A stretch of DNA of 64,000 nucleotides from JAICSD01 sp035637115 (GCA_035637115.1 DASPXV010000250.1:16991-80990), one strand, 5' to 3'. Positions 25,478 to 33,731 are shown, counted from the stretch's first letter. Made by a program: numbers and translations. The notes: generated from the letters alone by a model not told the origin.

Positions 25478-27994
25478 CTACTCGTGCCGGAGCGCGAGGA
25501 TCGGATCGATGCGGCTGGCGCGCTGCGCAGGAATGAATCCCGCGAGCGCGGAGACGACCGTCAGCAGCAGCACCGTCCACGCGGCGATCGCAGGATCGCG
25601 TGGTTCGATCCCGTACAACTGCGTCGCCACGTAGCGGCCGAGCGCCATGGCCGCCGGAATGCCGACGACCAGTCCGATTGCGAGCAGCAGAAGCACCTCG
25701 CGCATCACGCTCCAGATCACGAAGCCGGGCTGCGCGCCGAGTGCGAGGCGGATGCCGAGCTCCTTTTTCCGCCGCGCCACCACGAACGCCATCACGCCGT
25801 ACAGCCCGATCGACGCGAGCAGCGTCGCCAGCAGGCCGAAGCCCGCGGAGAGCATCGCGATCAAGCGATCGGTCAGCAGCGTTTCATCGAGCTGCGATTC
25901 GACCGTCTTCATCGCGTATACCGGAATCCCTGAGTCGAGCTGTCGTACTTCATTGCGGATCTGGTTATAGGTAGTGGACGAGCCGCTCTGCGTACGGATG
26001 TAGAACACGGCGCTGTTCTTGCCCCACGCGGGAACGAAGACCTGCCGGTGCACCCCTTCGCGCGGCCCCTCATACAGCGAGTCCGCGACGACGCCGACGA
26101 TCTCGATCGTGAGCTTGCGCTTCGGTCCGCCCCCCCATCCGAGCCGCTTGCCGATCGCGCTCTTGCCGGGGAAGAAGTGCTCCGCGAAGCGGCGGTTCAC
26201 GATCGCGACGCCGTTCGGGCTGCCTGGCGTAATCTCCTTCGCGTCGCTCTCCCGGAAGTCGCGTCCCTCGACTAGCGCGATCTTCATCGTCTTGAAGTAA
26301 TCGGGAGAGATGGCGTTCATGAACGCCTGCATGTCCTCGCCGTCCTTGAACTGATGTCCTTCGACCGACATCGAGCTGTCCCACTCGTCCCCGGCGAGGA
26401 TCGGGACGGTCGCCTGGCCGACCGACACGACTCCTGGCGTCGCGCGCAGCCGTTCGAGCAACTGGCGGTAGAAGATGCTCGCGCGCTGGTCGTCGTAGCC
26501 GGCCAACGCGGGGGCGAGCTGGAACGTCACCAGGTTGTCGAGCGCGACGCCGGTATCCGTCGTCTTCAGGTTCTGCAGGCTGCGCACGAACAGGCCGGCG
26601 CCAAAGAGCAGCAGGAAGCTGAGCGCGACCTGCGCCGTCACGAGTCCTTTGCGCAGAAACAGCGATCCGCCTGCGCCGGCGATCGAGCCCATCGTGTCCT
26701 TCAGCGTCGTCCACGGATCCGGCCGGCTCGCGCGCAAGGCGGGCAGGAGGCCGAACACGATACCGGTGACGAACGTCAGGCCCAGCGTGAACGCGAGGAT
26801 TCGCGCGTCGGGATGCGGCGTGATCAGCAGCGGCTGATCCTGGGACGGAATGAGCGCGAGCAGCGCGCGCGTCAGGAAGAAGGCGACGCCAAGACCGAGC
26901 AGCCCGCCGGCGCAAGACAGCACGAGGCTTTCGACGAGCAGCTGCTTCACGAGCCTGCCGCGCGACGATCCCAGCGAGAGCCGGACGGCGATCTCGCGCT
27001 GGCGCATGAAGCCGCGCGCGATGAGCAGGTTGGCGACGTTCGCGCACGCGATGAGCAGCACGAGTCCTACCATGCACATCAGGACCACGAGCGCGGTGGA
27101 GAAGTCGTTGCGCAGCGACGAATAGCCCAGCGAGGCTTCCGTCACCTGCAGCCGCCCTTTCATGAACTCGTCACGCGAATACTTGGACCATTCCTTCGCC
27201 GCCGGCAGCGTCATTTCATACGCGCGGATCTGCGTGAAGAGTCCCTGGATCGGCGCGCGTGCGGATTCGACCGTGTAACCCGGCTTGAGGCGGCCGAATA
27301 CCTGCACCCATCGCGCGCGCCGATCGTCGAGGTGTACCCAGCTCCATTCGGGCACCATCACGGGCTTCATGAGGATTGGCACGCGGATCTGCGGCGAACG
27401 CGCGGGATCGAGGCCGGCGAAGCCCTCGGCCGACACGCCGACCACGGTCATCGGGTAGTTGTTGACGAGGATCTTCTTGCCGACGATGTTCGGGTCCCGC
27501 GCAAAGCGGCTCACCCAGTACGCGTAGCTCAGCACGACGACCGGATGTCCCTGGTAGATCCGGTCGTCCTCTTGAGAGTTGAAGACGCGGCCGAGGGCGG
27601 GCTTGACGCCCAGCGTCGTGAAGTAATTCCCCGAGACCATTTCGGCGTCGACGCGTTCGGTCTGGTTGTCGACATTCACCGAGGCGTCGAACAGCCGCCG
27701 GCACAGCACCTCGGCGAGCGGTTCGGCCTTCTGCTGCAGATCCTGGTAGAGCGGATACGAGTGCATGCGCGAGCCCATGTTGCTGCCCATGTTGGCGCCC
27801 TGCTGGTAGAGCATGACCAGTTGCTCGGGATGTGAGACCGGCAGCTTGCGCAGCAGGATCTGATCGATCAGCGTGAAGATCGCGGTGTTCGCGCCGATGC
27901 CGAGCGCAAGAGAGAGGATCGCCACGGTGGCGAAGAGGGGACTGCGGCGCAGGCCGCGAAGCGCGTAACGCAGGTCAGACAGGACTGTGCTCAT
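25478..27994 (-). CDS. ADOP/MacB-like ABC transporter permease without prefix domain
   Basis: The 838-residue product lacks the PadR-linked N-terminal prefix and begins at once with the core motif (LSDLRYALRGLRRSPLFATVAILSLALGIGANTAIFTLID). Two MacB periplasmic domains and two FtsX units follow, with RQREIAVRLSLGSSRGRLVKQLLVESLVLS, then RKKELGIRLALGAQPGFVIWSVMREVLLLL and the terminal PAQRASRIDPILALRHE. No ATPase is adjacent. It is convergent with the S9 peptidase across a palindromic repeat. Cargo unknown. Confidence 0.9.
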   Translation of the reverse strand: MSTVLSDLRYALRGLRRSPLFATVAILSLALGIGANTAIFTLIDQILLRKLPVSHPEQLVMLYQQGANMGSNMGSRMHSYPLYQDLQQKAEPLAEVLCRRLFDASVNVDNQTERVDAEMVSGNYFTTLGVKPALGRVFNSQEDDRIYQGHPVVVLSYAYWVSRFARDPNIVGKKILVNNYPMTVVGVSAEGFAGLDPARSPQIRVPILMKPVMVPEWSWVHLDDRRARWVQVFGRLKPGYTVESARAPIQGLFTQIRAYEMTLPAAKEWSKYSRDEFMKGRLQVTEASLGYSSLRNDFSTALVVLMCMVGLVLLIACANVANLLIARGFMRQREIAVRLSLGSSRGRLVKQLLVESLVLSCAGGLLGLGVAFFLTRALLALIPSQDQPLLITPHPDARILAFTLGLTFVTGIVFGLLPALRASRPDPWTTLKDTMGSIAGAGGSLFLRKGLVTAQVALSFLLLFGAGLFVRSLQNLKTTDTGVALDNLVTFQLAPALAGYDDQRASIFYRQLLERLRATPGVVSVGQATVPILAGDEWDSSMSVEGHQFKDGEDMQAFMNAISPDYFKTMKIALVEGRDFRESDAKEITPGSPNGVAIVNRRFAEHFFPGKSAIGKRLGWGGGPKRKLTIEIVGVVADSLYEGPREGVHRQVFVPAWGKNSAVFYIRTQSGSSTTYNQIRNEVRQLDSGIPVYAMKTVESQLDETLLTDRLIAMLSAGFGLLATLLASIGLYGVMAFVVARRKKELGIRLALGAQPGFVIWSVMREVLLLLAIGLVVGIPAAMALGRYVATQLYGIEPRDPAIAAWTVLLLTVVSALAGFIPAQRASRIDPILALRHE

Positions 27995-28039
27995 CTCTGC
28001 CTTTGACGAGATAAACCGCGTGTTGGTTGACGGTTCGCG

Positions 28040-28180
28040 CTACTTGAATTTCGCGACGCACGGACCAATATCATCCCAGATCCGGGGCGACAGCGCGTGA
28101 TCCAGTCCCTCGTAGGTCCGCCATTCGAACGGATGGCCCGCGGCTTTCAGCTTTTCGAGATTCGCAATCGTGTCCGCCTG
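28040..28180 (-). pseudogene. C-terminal remnant of an alpha/beta hydrolase cut by the 82-bp element
   Basis: The minus strand encodes 46 residues ending at TAG (28040-28042): a helix ADTIANLEKLKAAGH, a strand FEWRTYEG, the motif LDHALSP that fits the catalytic-histidine loop of dienelactone-hydrolase/esterase-like enzymes, and a C-terminal IWDDIGPCVAKFK. The frame enters directly into the 82-bp palindrome at 28181. No nucleophile or oxyanion part is present, so the rest of the gene has been lost. The sense of decay is inferred from the missing 5' portion. Confidence 0.65.
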
Positions 28181-28262
28181 GGGGTCAGGTCTGCAAATCG
28201 CCCTTCAGCGGTGCCAGGCCTCGACCTGGCACCGCTAACGGGCGATTTGCAGACCTGACCCC
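28181..28262. repeat. 82-bp nested palindromic element, copy 2
   Basis: It has the same length and the same 23-bp outer arms as copy 1 (17384-17465). The centre is diverged but still palindromic (AGCGGTGCCAGG / CCTGGCACCGCT). The left end abuts the truncated hydrolase. The right arm is read through by the endonuclease/exonuclease/phosphatase gene, whose last residues (GSGLQIAR) and stop codon come from the element. This places the insertion after both genes existed. Confidence 0.85.
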
Positions 28263-29110
28263 AGGGTGATCAGCACCGGCCGGTGATCGGAGATCGTGGT
28301 GTCGATCACACGCGCCGAGGCGCAGTGCAGCGTCCCCGAGAGGAACAGGTAATCGATGCGCTTTATGGGTTTATCCGCGGGATACGTGAAGCCGTCGCCG
28401 GTCCCACACTCTGTCCACGCATCGCGAAGCCCCGCATCCTTCAGGGGCGCGAGCACGGGATTGTCCGGCGTCGAGTTGAAGTCGCCGCCGGCGACGAGGG
28501 GAGCGCCGCTCACCTGCTGATCGCGGGCAAGCGCTGCGACCTGCTGCACCTCCTGTGCGCGCGCCGCGCCGTCCGCGGGATCGAGGTGCGTGTTGATCGC
28601 CCGCCACGAGACGCCGCGAACGAGAGGGAACGCGAGCAGCGCCACGCGTGGCTCGTGCGAGCCGTCCGCGCGCGTCTGGATCGGGCTGACGTGCAATGGA
28701 AAGGTCGCGCGGTAACCGATGTACCCGCGGGAAAGCGCCGCGATGCCGTACTCCCCTCCCTGATAGTGCAGCAGGCTCGCCCCGAACGCCGTCGTATAGC
28801 CCGTCAGCTTCTCCAGTTCAGCAACCTGATCGACAGCGCCGGAACGCGCGGTGCCGCGATCCACTTCCTGCAGCAGGACGAGATCTGCCGCCGTTGTCTT
28901 CACCAGGGCTGCAATCCCTTCGAGGTTGGACTTCCCCGCGGCATCCTTGCCGGCGTGCATGTTCAGCACGAGCACGCGGATCGGTTGCGGGCGCGCGAAC
29001 GGCAGGCTGCCGCACCCGGCGGCGAGCGCCGCCGCGATGACGGATGCGACCGAGACGCGGACGCTCACGCGAACGGCTGATCGATCGCGACGCTTGGCTG
29101 CGTGAACCAT
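28235..29110 (-). CDS. Endonuclease/exonuclease/phosphatase-family lipoprotein
   Basis: This 291-residue protein has a lipoprotein-type leader (VASVIAAALAAGC, Cys about residue 33) and a DNase I-like EEP domain: RVLVLNMHAGKDAAGKSNLEGIAALVKTTAADLVLLQEVDRG with the metal-binding Glu, WRAINTHLDP, PLVAGGDFNSTPDNP, and RIDYLFLSG with the terminal ISDHRPVLITL (Asp-His pair). Members hydrolyse phosphodiester bonds in nucleic acids, phospholipids or phosphoinositides. The C-terminus after VLITL is encoded by the inserted 82-bp palindrome, so the native end has been replaced. The start lies inside the truncated M24 gene, and the true N-terminus may be at a later codon. Confidence 0.82.
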   Translation of the reverse strand: MVHAAKRRDRSAVRVSVRVSVASVIAAALAAGCGSLPFARPQPIRVLVLNMHAGKDAAGKSNLEGIAALVKTTAADLVLLQEVDRGTARSGAVDQVAELEKLTGYTTAFGASLLHYQGGEYGIAALSRGYIGYRATFPLHVSPIQTRADGSHEPRVALLAFPLVRGVSWRAINTHLDPADGAARAQEVQQVAALARDQQVSGAPLVAGGDFNSTPDNPVLAPLKDAGLRDAWTECGTGDGFTYPADKPIKRIDYLFLSGTLHCASARVIDTTISDHRPVLITLGSGLQIAR

Positions 29111-29343
29111 TTCGGGCCCTGCTCGGTCATCAGCCCCTGCGCTTTCGCAATGCGCGCGCGCCGCTCATCGTCGCTGATCGGCGCTGGCGGATTCGACAGC
29201 GGCTTCAACTCGAGGATCGATGCGGGAACGTCGTTCCCTCCGCCACCGCCGCCGCGTCCCTGCGCAGAGATCGTCCGGCTCCCAATCAGTGCCGCGCTTG
29301 CGGCAGCTGACGCATGAACGAACCTTCGCCGTGTTACGCGCAT
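29065..29343 (-). pseudogene. N-terminal remnant of a TAT-exported M24 (Xaa-Pro) peptidase
   Basis: The 92-codon frame starts with a twin-arginine signal (TRRRFVHASAAASAALIGS). A glycine run and IPAS-type opening follow, then ISDDERRARIAKAQGLMTEQG, the characteristic first helix of exported M24 aminopeptidase P-like proteins of about 400-450 residues. After that helix the frame runs into sequence belonging to the next gene and stops. GGGGAG lies 6 nt before the ATG, so the leader could still be translated. The creatinase and metallopeptidase domains are missing. Confidence 0.65.
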
Positions 29344-29469
29344 CAGTTCTCCCCGGTCACGACAGTGTAATTGAAAGCGGTGTCGTTCTTGCTCTTACTG
29401 CTGTACCCAGCCTCTCACGGCTCCTATCCGTAGCGACTCGATGCACGGAAGGACCCGAGCCGTCGCTCT

Positions 29470-30009
29470 ATGGACATACGCTGCGCGCGGTGCGGCACCA
29501 CGGCGATTCCCGCCGGCCACGAGGATGCCCGTGCGTTCTACCAGTGCGAGAAGTGTAATCGCGTGTGGATGGTGCACCTGACGTCGGGAACGGCCGGTCG
29601 CACGCAGACGCCGCAGACGCGCGTGCTCGTGGTGGATGACGCCGACGCGCTGGTATCGCTGCTCCAGATGTGGCTGGAGGACGAAGGTTATGGCGTCGCG
29701 ACCGCGACGTCAGGGCGGCAGGCGCTCGACACGATCGCCAACCACGATCCCGACATCGTCCTGCTCGATCTCATCATTCCGCCGCCTGACGGGTTCGCGC
29801 TGTGCAGCGTGCTGCGGCGGAGGCCGCATCCGCCTGAGATCATCGTGATGACGGGGTTGACGGATCCCGTGCGGATGCACGACGTCGAAGGCGCCGGCAT
29901 TTTCACGATCCTGCGGAAGCCACTGACGCAGGACGCCGTGCTCGATGCCGTGTCTCGCGCGCAGCGGCATCGGTGGGGAATGTCCGAGCGCCGCGACGCG
30001 GTCCAATAG
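29470..30009 (+). CDS. Response-regulator receiver with N-terminal zinc ribbon
   Basis: The 179-residue product fuses a small four-cysteine ribbon (C5, C8, C26, C29; CxxC pairs 17 residues apart, as in zinc ribbons) to a complete CheY-like receiver (about residues 50-170). The receiver keeps the acidic pair D56-D57, phospho-acceptor D100 (DIVLLDLIIPPPDG), T128 and K150 (RKPLT). No DNA-binding or enzymatic output domain follows, so the ribbon is the only candidate output or binding module. No histidine kinase is nearby. The gene stands alone, convergent with murJ (4 bp between stops). Confidence 0.82.
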   Translation: MDIRCARCGTTAIPAGHEDARAFYQCEKCNRVWMVHLTSGTAGRTQTPQTRVLVVDDADALVSLLQMWLEDEGYGVATATSGRQALDTIANHDPDIVLLDLIIPPPDGFALCSVLRRRPHPPEIIVMTGLTDPVRMHDVEGAGIFTILRKPLTQDAVLDAVSRAQRHRWGMSERRDAVQ

Positions 30010-30013
30010 CGCG

Positions 30014-31534
30014 CTACCTGCGCAGTCCCTGGATGCGGACACCGAACAGCACGGCGCAGGCGAGGAACGCGGAGCCAAACACCGGAAGGACGATCGCGCC
30101 GCGGATCAGCGGATCCATCTGCGGCAGTGCCAGTTTCACGGCCCATGCCACGGCAGCGGCGAACACTCCTGCCGACCACAATCGCGCGGCGTAGGAAGCC
30201 TGCAGCCCCGTCGATCCCACTCGTCCGTTCAGGCTGGCGCGAAGCAACAGGAACTCGATCCATCCGGCGACTCCGGCGGACGCCGTCAATCCTGCGGCAC
30301 CCCACTCGGCGGCAATACCCAGACGCGGCGGCAGGAGCACCGCGGCGATGTAGCCGAGGATCGTGACGATCACGAGCCGCACAATCGCGAACCGCAACGG
30401 CCGGCGCGGGTCGCCAATTGCGTAGTGGGCGACCGAATAGAGCCGCGCCATGGTCGTGGCGAGAAGTCCGATCGATGAGCCGGCGAGGATGCCCCAGACG
30501 TACAGCGAATCACGCGGTGTGAAGCGGCCACGCTGCAGCAGGGCTCCCGCGATCACGTCTCCGAGCGTGGCGAATGCAACGGCGGATGGGATGACGAAGA
30601 ATGCGAGGCGCTTCAATCCCGTGTCCATGCGCGCCCGCAGCGCCGCGTATCCGGTTTCACTCGCGGCGTCGCCCGACATCCTCGGCAGCTCCGCAGCGGA
30701 GATCGACACGCCGAATAGACTCACGGGCAACAGGTAGATCAATTGCGCGTTGGTGATCGCCGTGACTGCTCCGGTTGGAAGCAGGCTCGCGATCATCGCG
30801 TCGATGTATCCGGTGAGCTGCACGGCGCCGCGACTGACGAGAACGGGGAAGAAGTTCCGGATCGCCTGCCTCACCGGATCCGACAACGACATGCGACGTT
30901 CGTGACGTGAGAGGCCGAAGGCAAACGGCGCCTGCACTGCGAACTGAAGGAAGCTGCCGAGCACCGATGCCCAGGCGAGATAGATTGCAAGCCGGTCGAG
31001 ATCGTGCGTGCCTCCGAACGTCTGCAGGCAGGCAATCATCGCGACATTCCATGCAACAGGCGCCGTGTACGAGAGCAGGAACTTGCCGTGGCTGTTCAGG
31101 ACGGACAGGCACCACGCAGATGCGACGAGCAGTCCGGCTCCCGGAAAGAGGATCCGCACGATGCGAATCGTCAGCTCGCGTTTCGCACCGGTGAAACCGG
31201 GCGCCAGCACCGGGATGATCCACGGGGCCGCGACCATGCCCACCAGGACGAGCACGGCGACGACCAGCGTGAGCAGCGCGAAGAAGGTGCGCGCCGCGTG
31301 CGCCGCGGCTTCGTGCTCGCCGCGGGCGCGCAGGCCGGCGTGGATGGGAATGAAGGCGGCGGAGAGCGCCCCCTCACCGAAAAGATTCTGAAGAAGGTTC
31401 GGAATGCGGAACGCAGCGTTGAACGCGTCCGCGGCGTCCGTCTGCTGGCCGAGATACTTCGCGAAGAGCGCTACGCGCACCAGCCCCGCGAGGCGGCTGA
31501 TCAGGATTCCCGCGCCGACCGAAGTGGCTGCCAC
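30014..31534 (-). CDS. murJ: Lipid II flippase MurJ (MviN)
   Basis: This 506-residue multipass membrane protein has the MurJ hallmark opening: SVGAGILISRLAGLVRVALFAKYLGQQTDAADAFNAAFRIPNLLQNLFGEGALSAAFIPI, then RARGEHEAAAHAARTFFALL. About 14 hydrophobic helices follow. MurJ flips lipid-linked peptidoglycan precursor across the inner membrane. The GTG start lies 6 bp after the stop of the M28 remnant, and the whole run 30014-32193 is one orientation, so it may be co-transcribed with the two upstream small genes. Confidence 0.93.
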   Translation of the reverse strand: MAATSVGAGILISRLAGLVRVALFAKYLGQQTDAADAFNAAFRIPNLLQNLFGEGALSAAFIPIHAGLRARGEHEAAAHAARTFFALLTLVVAVLVLVGMVAAPWIIPVLAPGFTGAKRELTIRIVRILFPGAGLLVASAWCLSVLNSHGKFLLSYTAPVAWNVAMIACLQTFGGTHDLDRLAIYLAWASVLGSFLQFAVQAPFAFGLSRHERRMSLSDPVRQAIRNFFPVLVSRGAVQLTGYIDAMIASLLPTGAVTAITNAQLIYLLPVSLFGVSISAAELPRMSGDAASETGYAALRARMDTGLKRLAFFVIPSAVAFATLGDVIAGALLQRGRFTPRDSLYVWGILAGSSIGLLATTMARLYSVAHYAIGDPRRPLRFAIVRLVIVTILGYIAAVLLPPRLGIAAEWGAAGLTASAGVAGWIEFLLLRASLNGRVGSTGLQASYAARLWSAGVFAAAVAWAVKLALPQMDPLIRGAIVLPVFGSAFLACAVLFGVRIQGLRR

Positions 31535-31540
31535 GCGCCG

Positions 31541-31897
31541 TCAGGGCCGGGGAAGGCGCTCGGCGGTATTCGCCGCCTGCCACGCAAACCACGCCATCAC
31601 GATCGCGTTCTGTTTCAGATCCTGCTCGCACACGCGCTCGTACAGGTCCATGTTCGTATGGTGCATGCGGACGTCGTAATCCTTGTACTCCTGGATCGGA
31701 TTGAAGCCGGGAATCCCGACGGCGCGGAAGCTCAGATGATCCGTGTTCCCGATTCCAGCGATGACGTTCTTCCGCATGCCAAGATCTTTCAGCGGCTCGC
31801 GTCCTTCCTGCCGGATGCGCGACAGCACATCTTCCTGCGCTACGCTCCCACGGGACCAGATCAACAGCGCGGCCGAAACCGCGACGGCGCGTTTCAC
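31541..31897 (-). pseudogene. M28-family peptidase with a large in-frame internal deletion
   Basis: This 118-codon frame joins two ends of one protein. Residues 1-32 are a signal peptide and mature N-terminus typical of exported M28/carboxypeptidase Q-like enzymes (ending AQEDVLSRIRQEG). From about residue 33 comes the extreme C-terminus (REPLKDLGM, then GNTDHLSFRAVGIPGFNPIQE, VRMHHTNMDLYERV, DLKQNAIVMAWFAW). The roughly 400 residues with most metal ligands are missing, yet the frame is preserved. A GTG start overlaps the upstream stop (GTGA). Either a decay remnant or a retained mini-protein; loss of peptidase activity is expected. Confidence 0.7.
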
Positions 31898-32193
31898 TCA
31901 GTCTCCTGGCGAATCTTGCGGATCTTCGCGTCGCGATCCGTCGCGAACCGATCCATGTCGCGCCGGTACTCCTCTTCCATCGTCGCGATCTCCGCGGGAT
32001 CCATCGTCATGAGCTGCTTCTGCCGGTGCAGGATCTGGCGTTCGGCGACGCGCGCCTCATGAATCGAGCGCGCTTCCGCGATAGCCGCTTTCTGCGCGTC
32101 GGTTAATTTGTGCTCGACGACTCCGGCTTCCGCATCCTTCTTCTTCAGCCGTTCCATCGCGAGTTCGAGGGCGCTTTTGGGTGCGTCAGACAT
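31894..32193 (-). CDS. Small charged coiled-coil protein of unknown function
   Basis: The 99-residue product is almost wholly charged and helical (LELAMERLKKKDAEAG, LTDAQKAAIAEARSIHEARVAERQILHRQKQ, MEEEYRRDMDRFATDRDAKIRKIRQETE), suggesting a coiled coil. It has no signal peptide or membrane helix. The frame continues upstream in the track of another gene, but the ATG at 32193 gives a clean product. It is followed by the M28 remnant with a 4-bp overlap. Immediately upstream is a tandem CCAGTT-rich repeat. I do not recognise a specific family. Confidence 0.75.
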   Translation of the reverse strand: MSDAPKSALELAMERLKKKDAEAGVVEHKLTDAQKAAIAEARSIHEARVAERQILHRQKQLMTMDPAEIATMEEEYRRDMDRFATDRDAKIRKIRQETE

Positions 32194-32200
32194 ATGTTTG

Positions 32201-32270
32201 CAGTTCGCAGTTCCCAGTTGCCAGTTGCCAGTTGCAGTTGCCAGTTCCCAGTTCCCAGTTCCCAGTTTGT
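32201..32270. repeat. Short tandem repeat of CAGTTSCC units
   Basis: About nine imperfect 7-9 bp units of the form CAGTTCC / CAGTTGC are arrayed between the propeller gene and the small coiled-coil gene. Unit length is too short for CRISPR and there are no spacers. It lies in the 5' region of the 31894 gene, so length variation could alter its expression. Confidence 0.75.
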
Positions 32271-32272
32271 CG

Positions 32273-32983
32273 TTAACGTACGGAACGGAGCGGCTCGGGG
32301 AGCAGCACGACGGTGATGTCCCAGGTCCGGCCCCCATCCTTTTTCTCCGCCACCGCGATCGCCTTACCGTCTTCGGACCATGCGGGCAGCGTGAAGTTCC
32401 CTTTGAGGAGTCTCTGCGCGCTGCGGCCGTCGGCGTTCGCGACCCAGAGATCGCCTTTCCCGTCCACGTACGCGATCCGATTGAGCTCCGCCGGAGACCA
32501 CGACCAGATCTCGCCGTCGTACGGCTCGTGCCCGTCCTCGCGCTCGTGCAGCACGAGACGTCCAAGACGAATCGTTGCTTTCTTGCGCATGCCCCCCATG
32601 TCGGCGGCGTCCACCATGCGGTTTTCAAGACTCGAGATGCCATACATGGGCATCTTGGAGTCATTGCCGGTGCTGATCGGGCCGAGGCCGGTCGGACTCG
32701 TGCGGCGGGATTTCCTATCCCAATACGCCATCGAGGCGCCGGTCTGCTCCTTCAATTTCGACAGCGTCGTGCTCTTGGCGGGAATCACGACATAGCGCCC
32801 TGACAGCGACCCATCGGGATTCGCGATCACGCCCTGGAGCAGCAGCCCGCCGTTGTCCCAGGTGATTTCGGAGAGGACGCCCCCGTCCAGATCGGGCGCG
32901 GTGATGGAGAGCACGTGCTGCCGCTCGACGGCTTGGCCGCCAGCCGCGAACGCGGCGCTGAGGACGAATAACAGGATCAGCAT
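32273..32983 (-). CDS. Exported protein with a C-terminal TolB-like propeller segment
   Basis: The product is 236 residues. The ATG at 32983 is chosen because AGGAGG lies 5 nt upstream and a signal peptide (MLILLFVLSAAFAAGGQA) follows; the frame itself opens further upstream. The mature part is beta-rich. The last third contains PD40/TolB-like blades (SPAELNRIAYVDGKGDLWVANADGRSAQRLLKG, then LPAWSEDGKAIAVAEKKDGG). Only about two blades are visible, so it is not a full propeller. Periplasmic location is expected; partner unknown. Confidence 0.7.
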   Translation of the reverse strand: MLILLFVLSAAFAAGGQAVERQHVLSITAPDLDGGVLSEITWDNGGLLLQGVIANPDGSLSGRYVVIPAKSTTLSKLKEQTGASMAYWDRKSRRTSPTGLGPISTGNDSKMPMYGISSLENRMVDAADMGGMRKKATIRLGRLVLHEREDGHEPYDGEIWSWSPAELNRIAYVDGKGDLWVANADGRSAQRLLKGNFTLPAWSEDGKAIAVAEKKDGGRTWDITVVLLPEPLRSVR

Positions 32984-33006
32984 AGGCCTCCTCATTATCC
33001 TTATTA

Positions 33007-33723
33007 TTACCAGCCCGCCGCGGCCCGAATCAGCTCGCGCCACGAGGGGGCGAGCGTCCATTTCAGCAGGATATCCGCCAGCAGCCCCGCTGCGGCGATC
33101 GCAAGCCATCCTCGCCGCTCCCGGAGCCGGTAGTCGAAGTGGAGAAGCCGCGCCAGCAGCGGTCCTCCCAGCACGACGCCAAGAACGACAAACGCAGCAA
33201 TCCGGATGACCGCCCACGGGACCCAGGCAAGCGCCATAACCTTCCACGGGTGCGCGCTCGCCGCGCCCAGCGCGCCGACGGAGTACGACATGTAGTTCAT
33301 CAGCCAGGCCCCGAGTGGCATCGCGAGCACGGCGCCCGTGGCAATTGCAAGCACGCAGAACCCTGCCGCGTGCGCGACGTGCTGCGGCAGGAAGGCGCGG
33401 ACGTCACCTTCCGGTCCATAGCCGGTGCGAATGAATTCGAACATCTCGCGCCGGTAGCTCTCCCCGCGAAGAAAGATCCGCCCCGCATCTGCGGTCGCGA
33501 AGTACGAGATCAGCGTCGCGCAGACGCCGAGCGCGGCCGCCCAGACGAGCATCCGCCAGATGGCTTCCTCCACGCGTCCGCGGCGCAACGACGCGACCAT
33601 GAACGGGAATGCGGGCGCCACGTTGATGAAGGGGACGAGCGCCGGCACGCCGAGAGCGAATGCGACAACGTACGACAGCGCAGTGCCGCCGACGATTGCG
33701 GCAGGAACGAAAGCCGGAGGCAT
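33007..33723 (-). CDS. Multi-pass membrane protein of unknown function
   Basis: This 238-residue protein has about five hydrophobic helices (for example SYVVAFALGVPALVPFINV, MLVWAAALGVCATLISYFA, VLAIATGAVLAMPLGAWLM, AAFVVLGVVLGGPLLARLL, LAIAAAGLLADILLKW). A hydrophilic loop (RIFLRGESYRREMFEFIRTGYGPEGDVRAFLPQHVAHAAG) lies between helices 2 and 3. No catalytic motif is recognised. The ATG at 33723 lies 8 nt after a TATAGT box that overlaps the -10 box of the divergent lipoprotein gene. Confidence 0.7.
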   Translation of the reverse strand: MPPAFVPAAIVGGTALSYVVAFALGVPALVPFINVAPAFPFMVASLRRGRVEEAIWRMLVWAAALGVCATLISYFATADAGRIFLRGESYRREMFEFIRTGYGPEGDVRAFLPQHVAHAAGFCVLAIATGAVLAMPLGAWLMNYMSYSVGALGAASAHPWKVMALAWVPWAVIRIAAFVVLGVVLGGPLLARLLHFDYRLRERRGWLAIAAAGLLADILLKWTLAPSWRELIRAAAGW

Positions 33724-33731
33724 GTAGTGGG

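Noticed and set aside
26354..27835. 493-codon plus-strand frame opposite the ADOP gene
   Set aside because: Low-complexity Arg/Glu/His-rich translation with no domain; a shadow of the permease.
32201..32270. Possible CRISPR array
   Set aside because: Units are 7-9 bp with no spacers and there are no cas genes. It is a simple tandem repeat.
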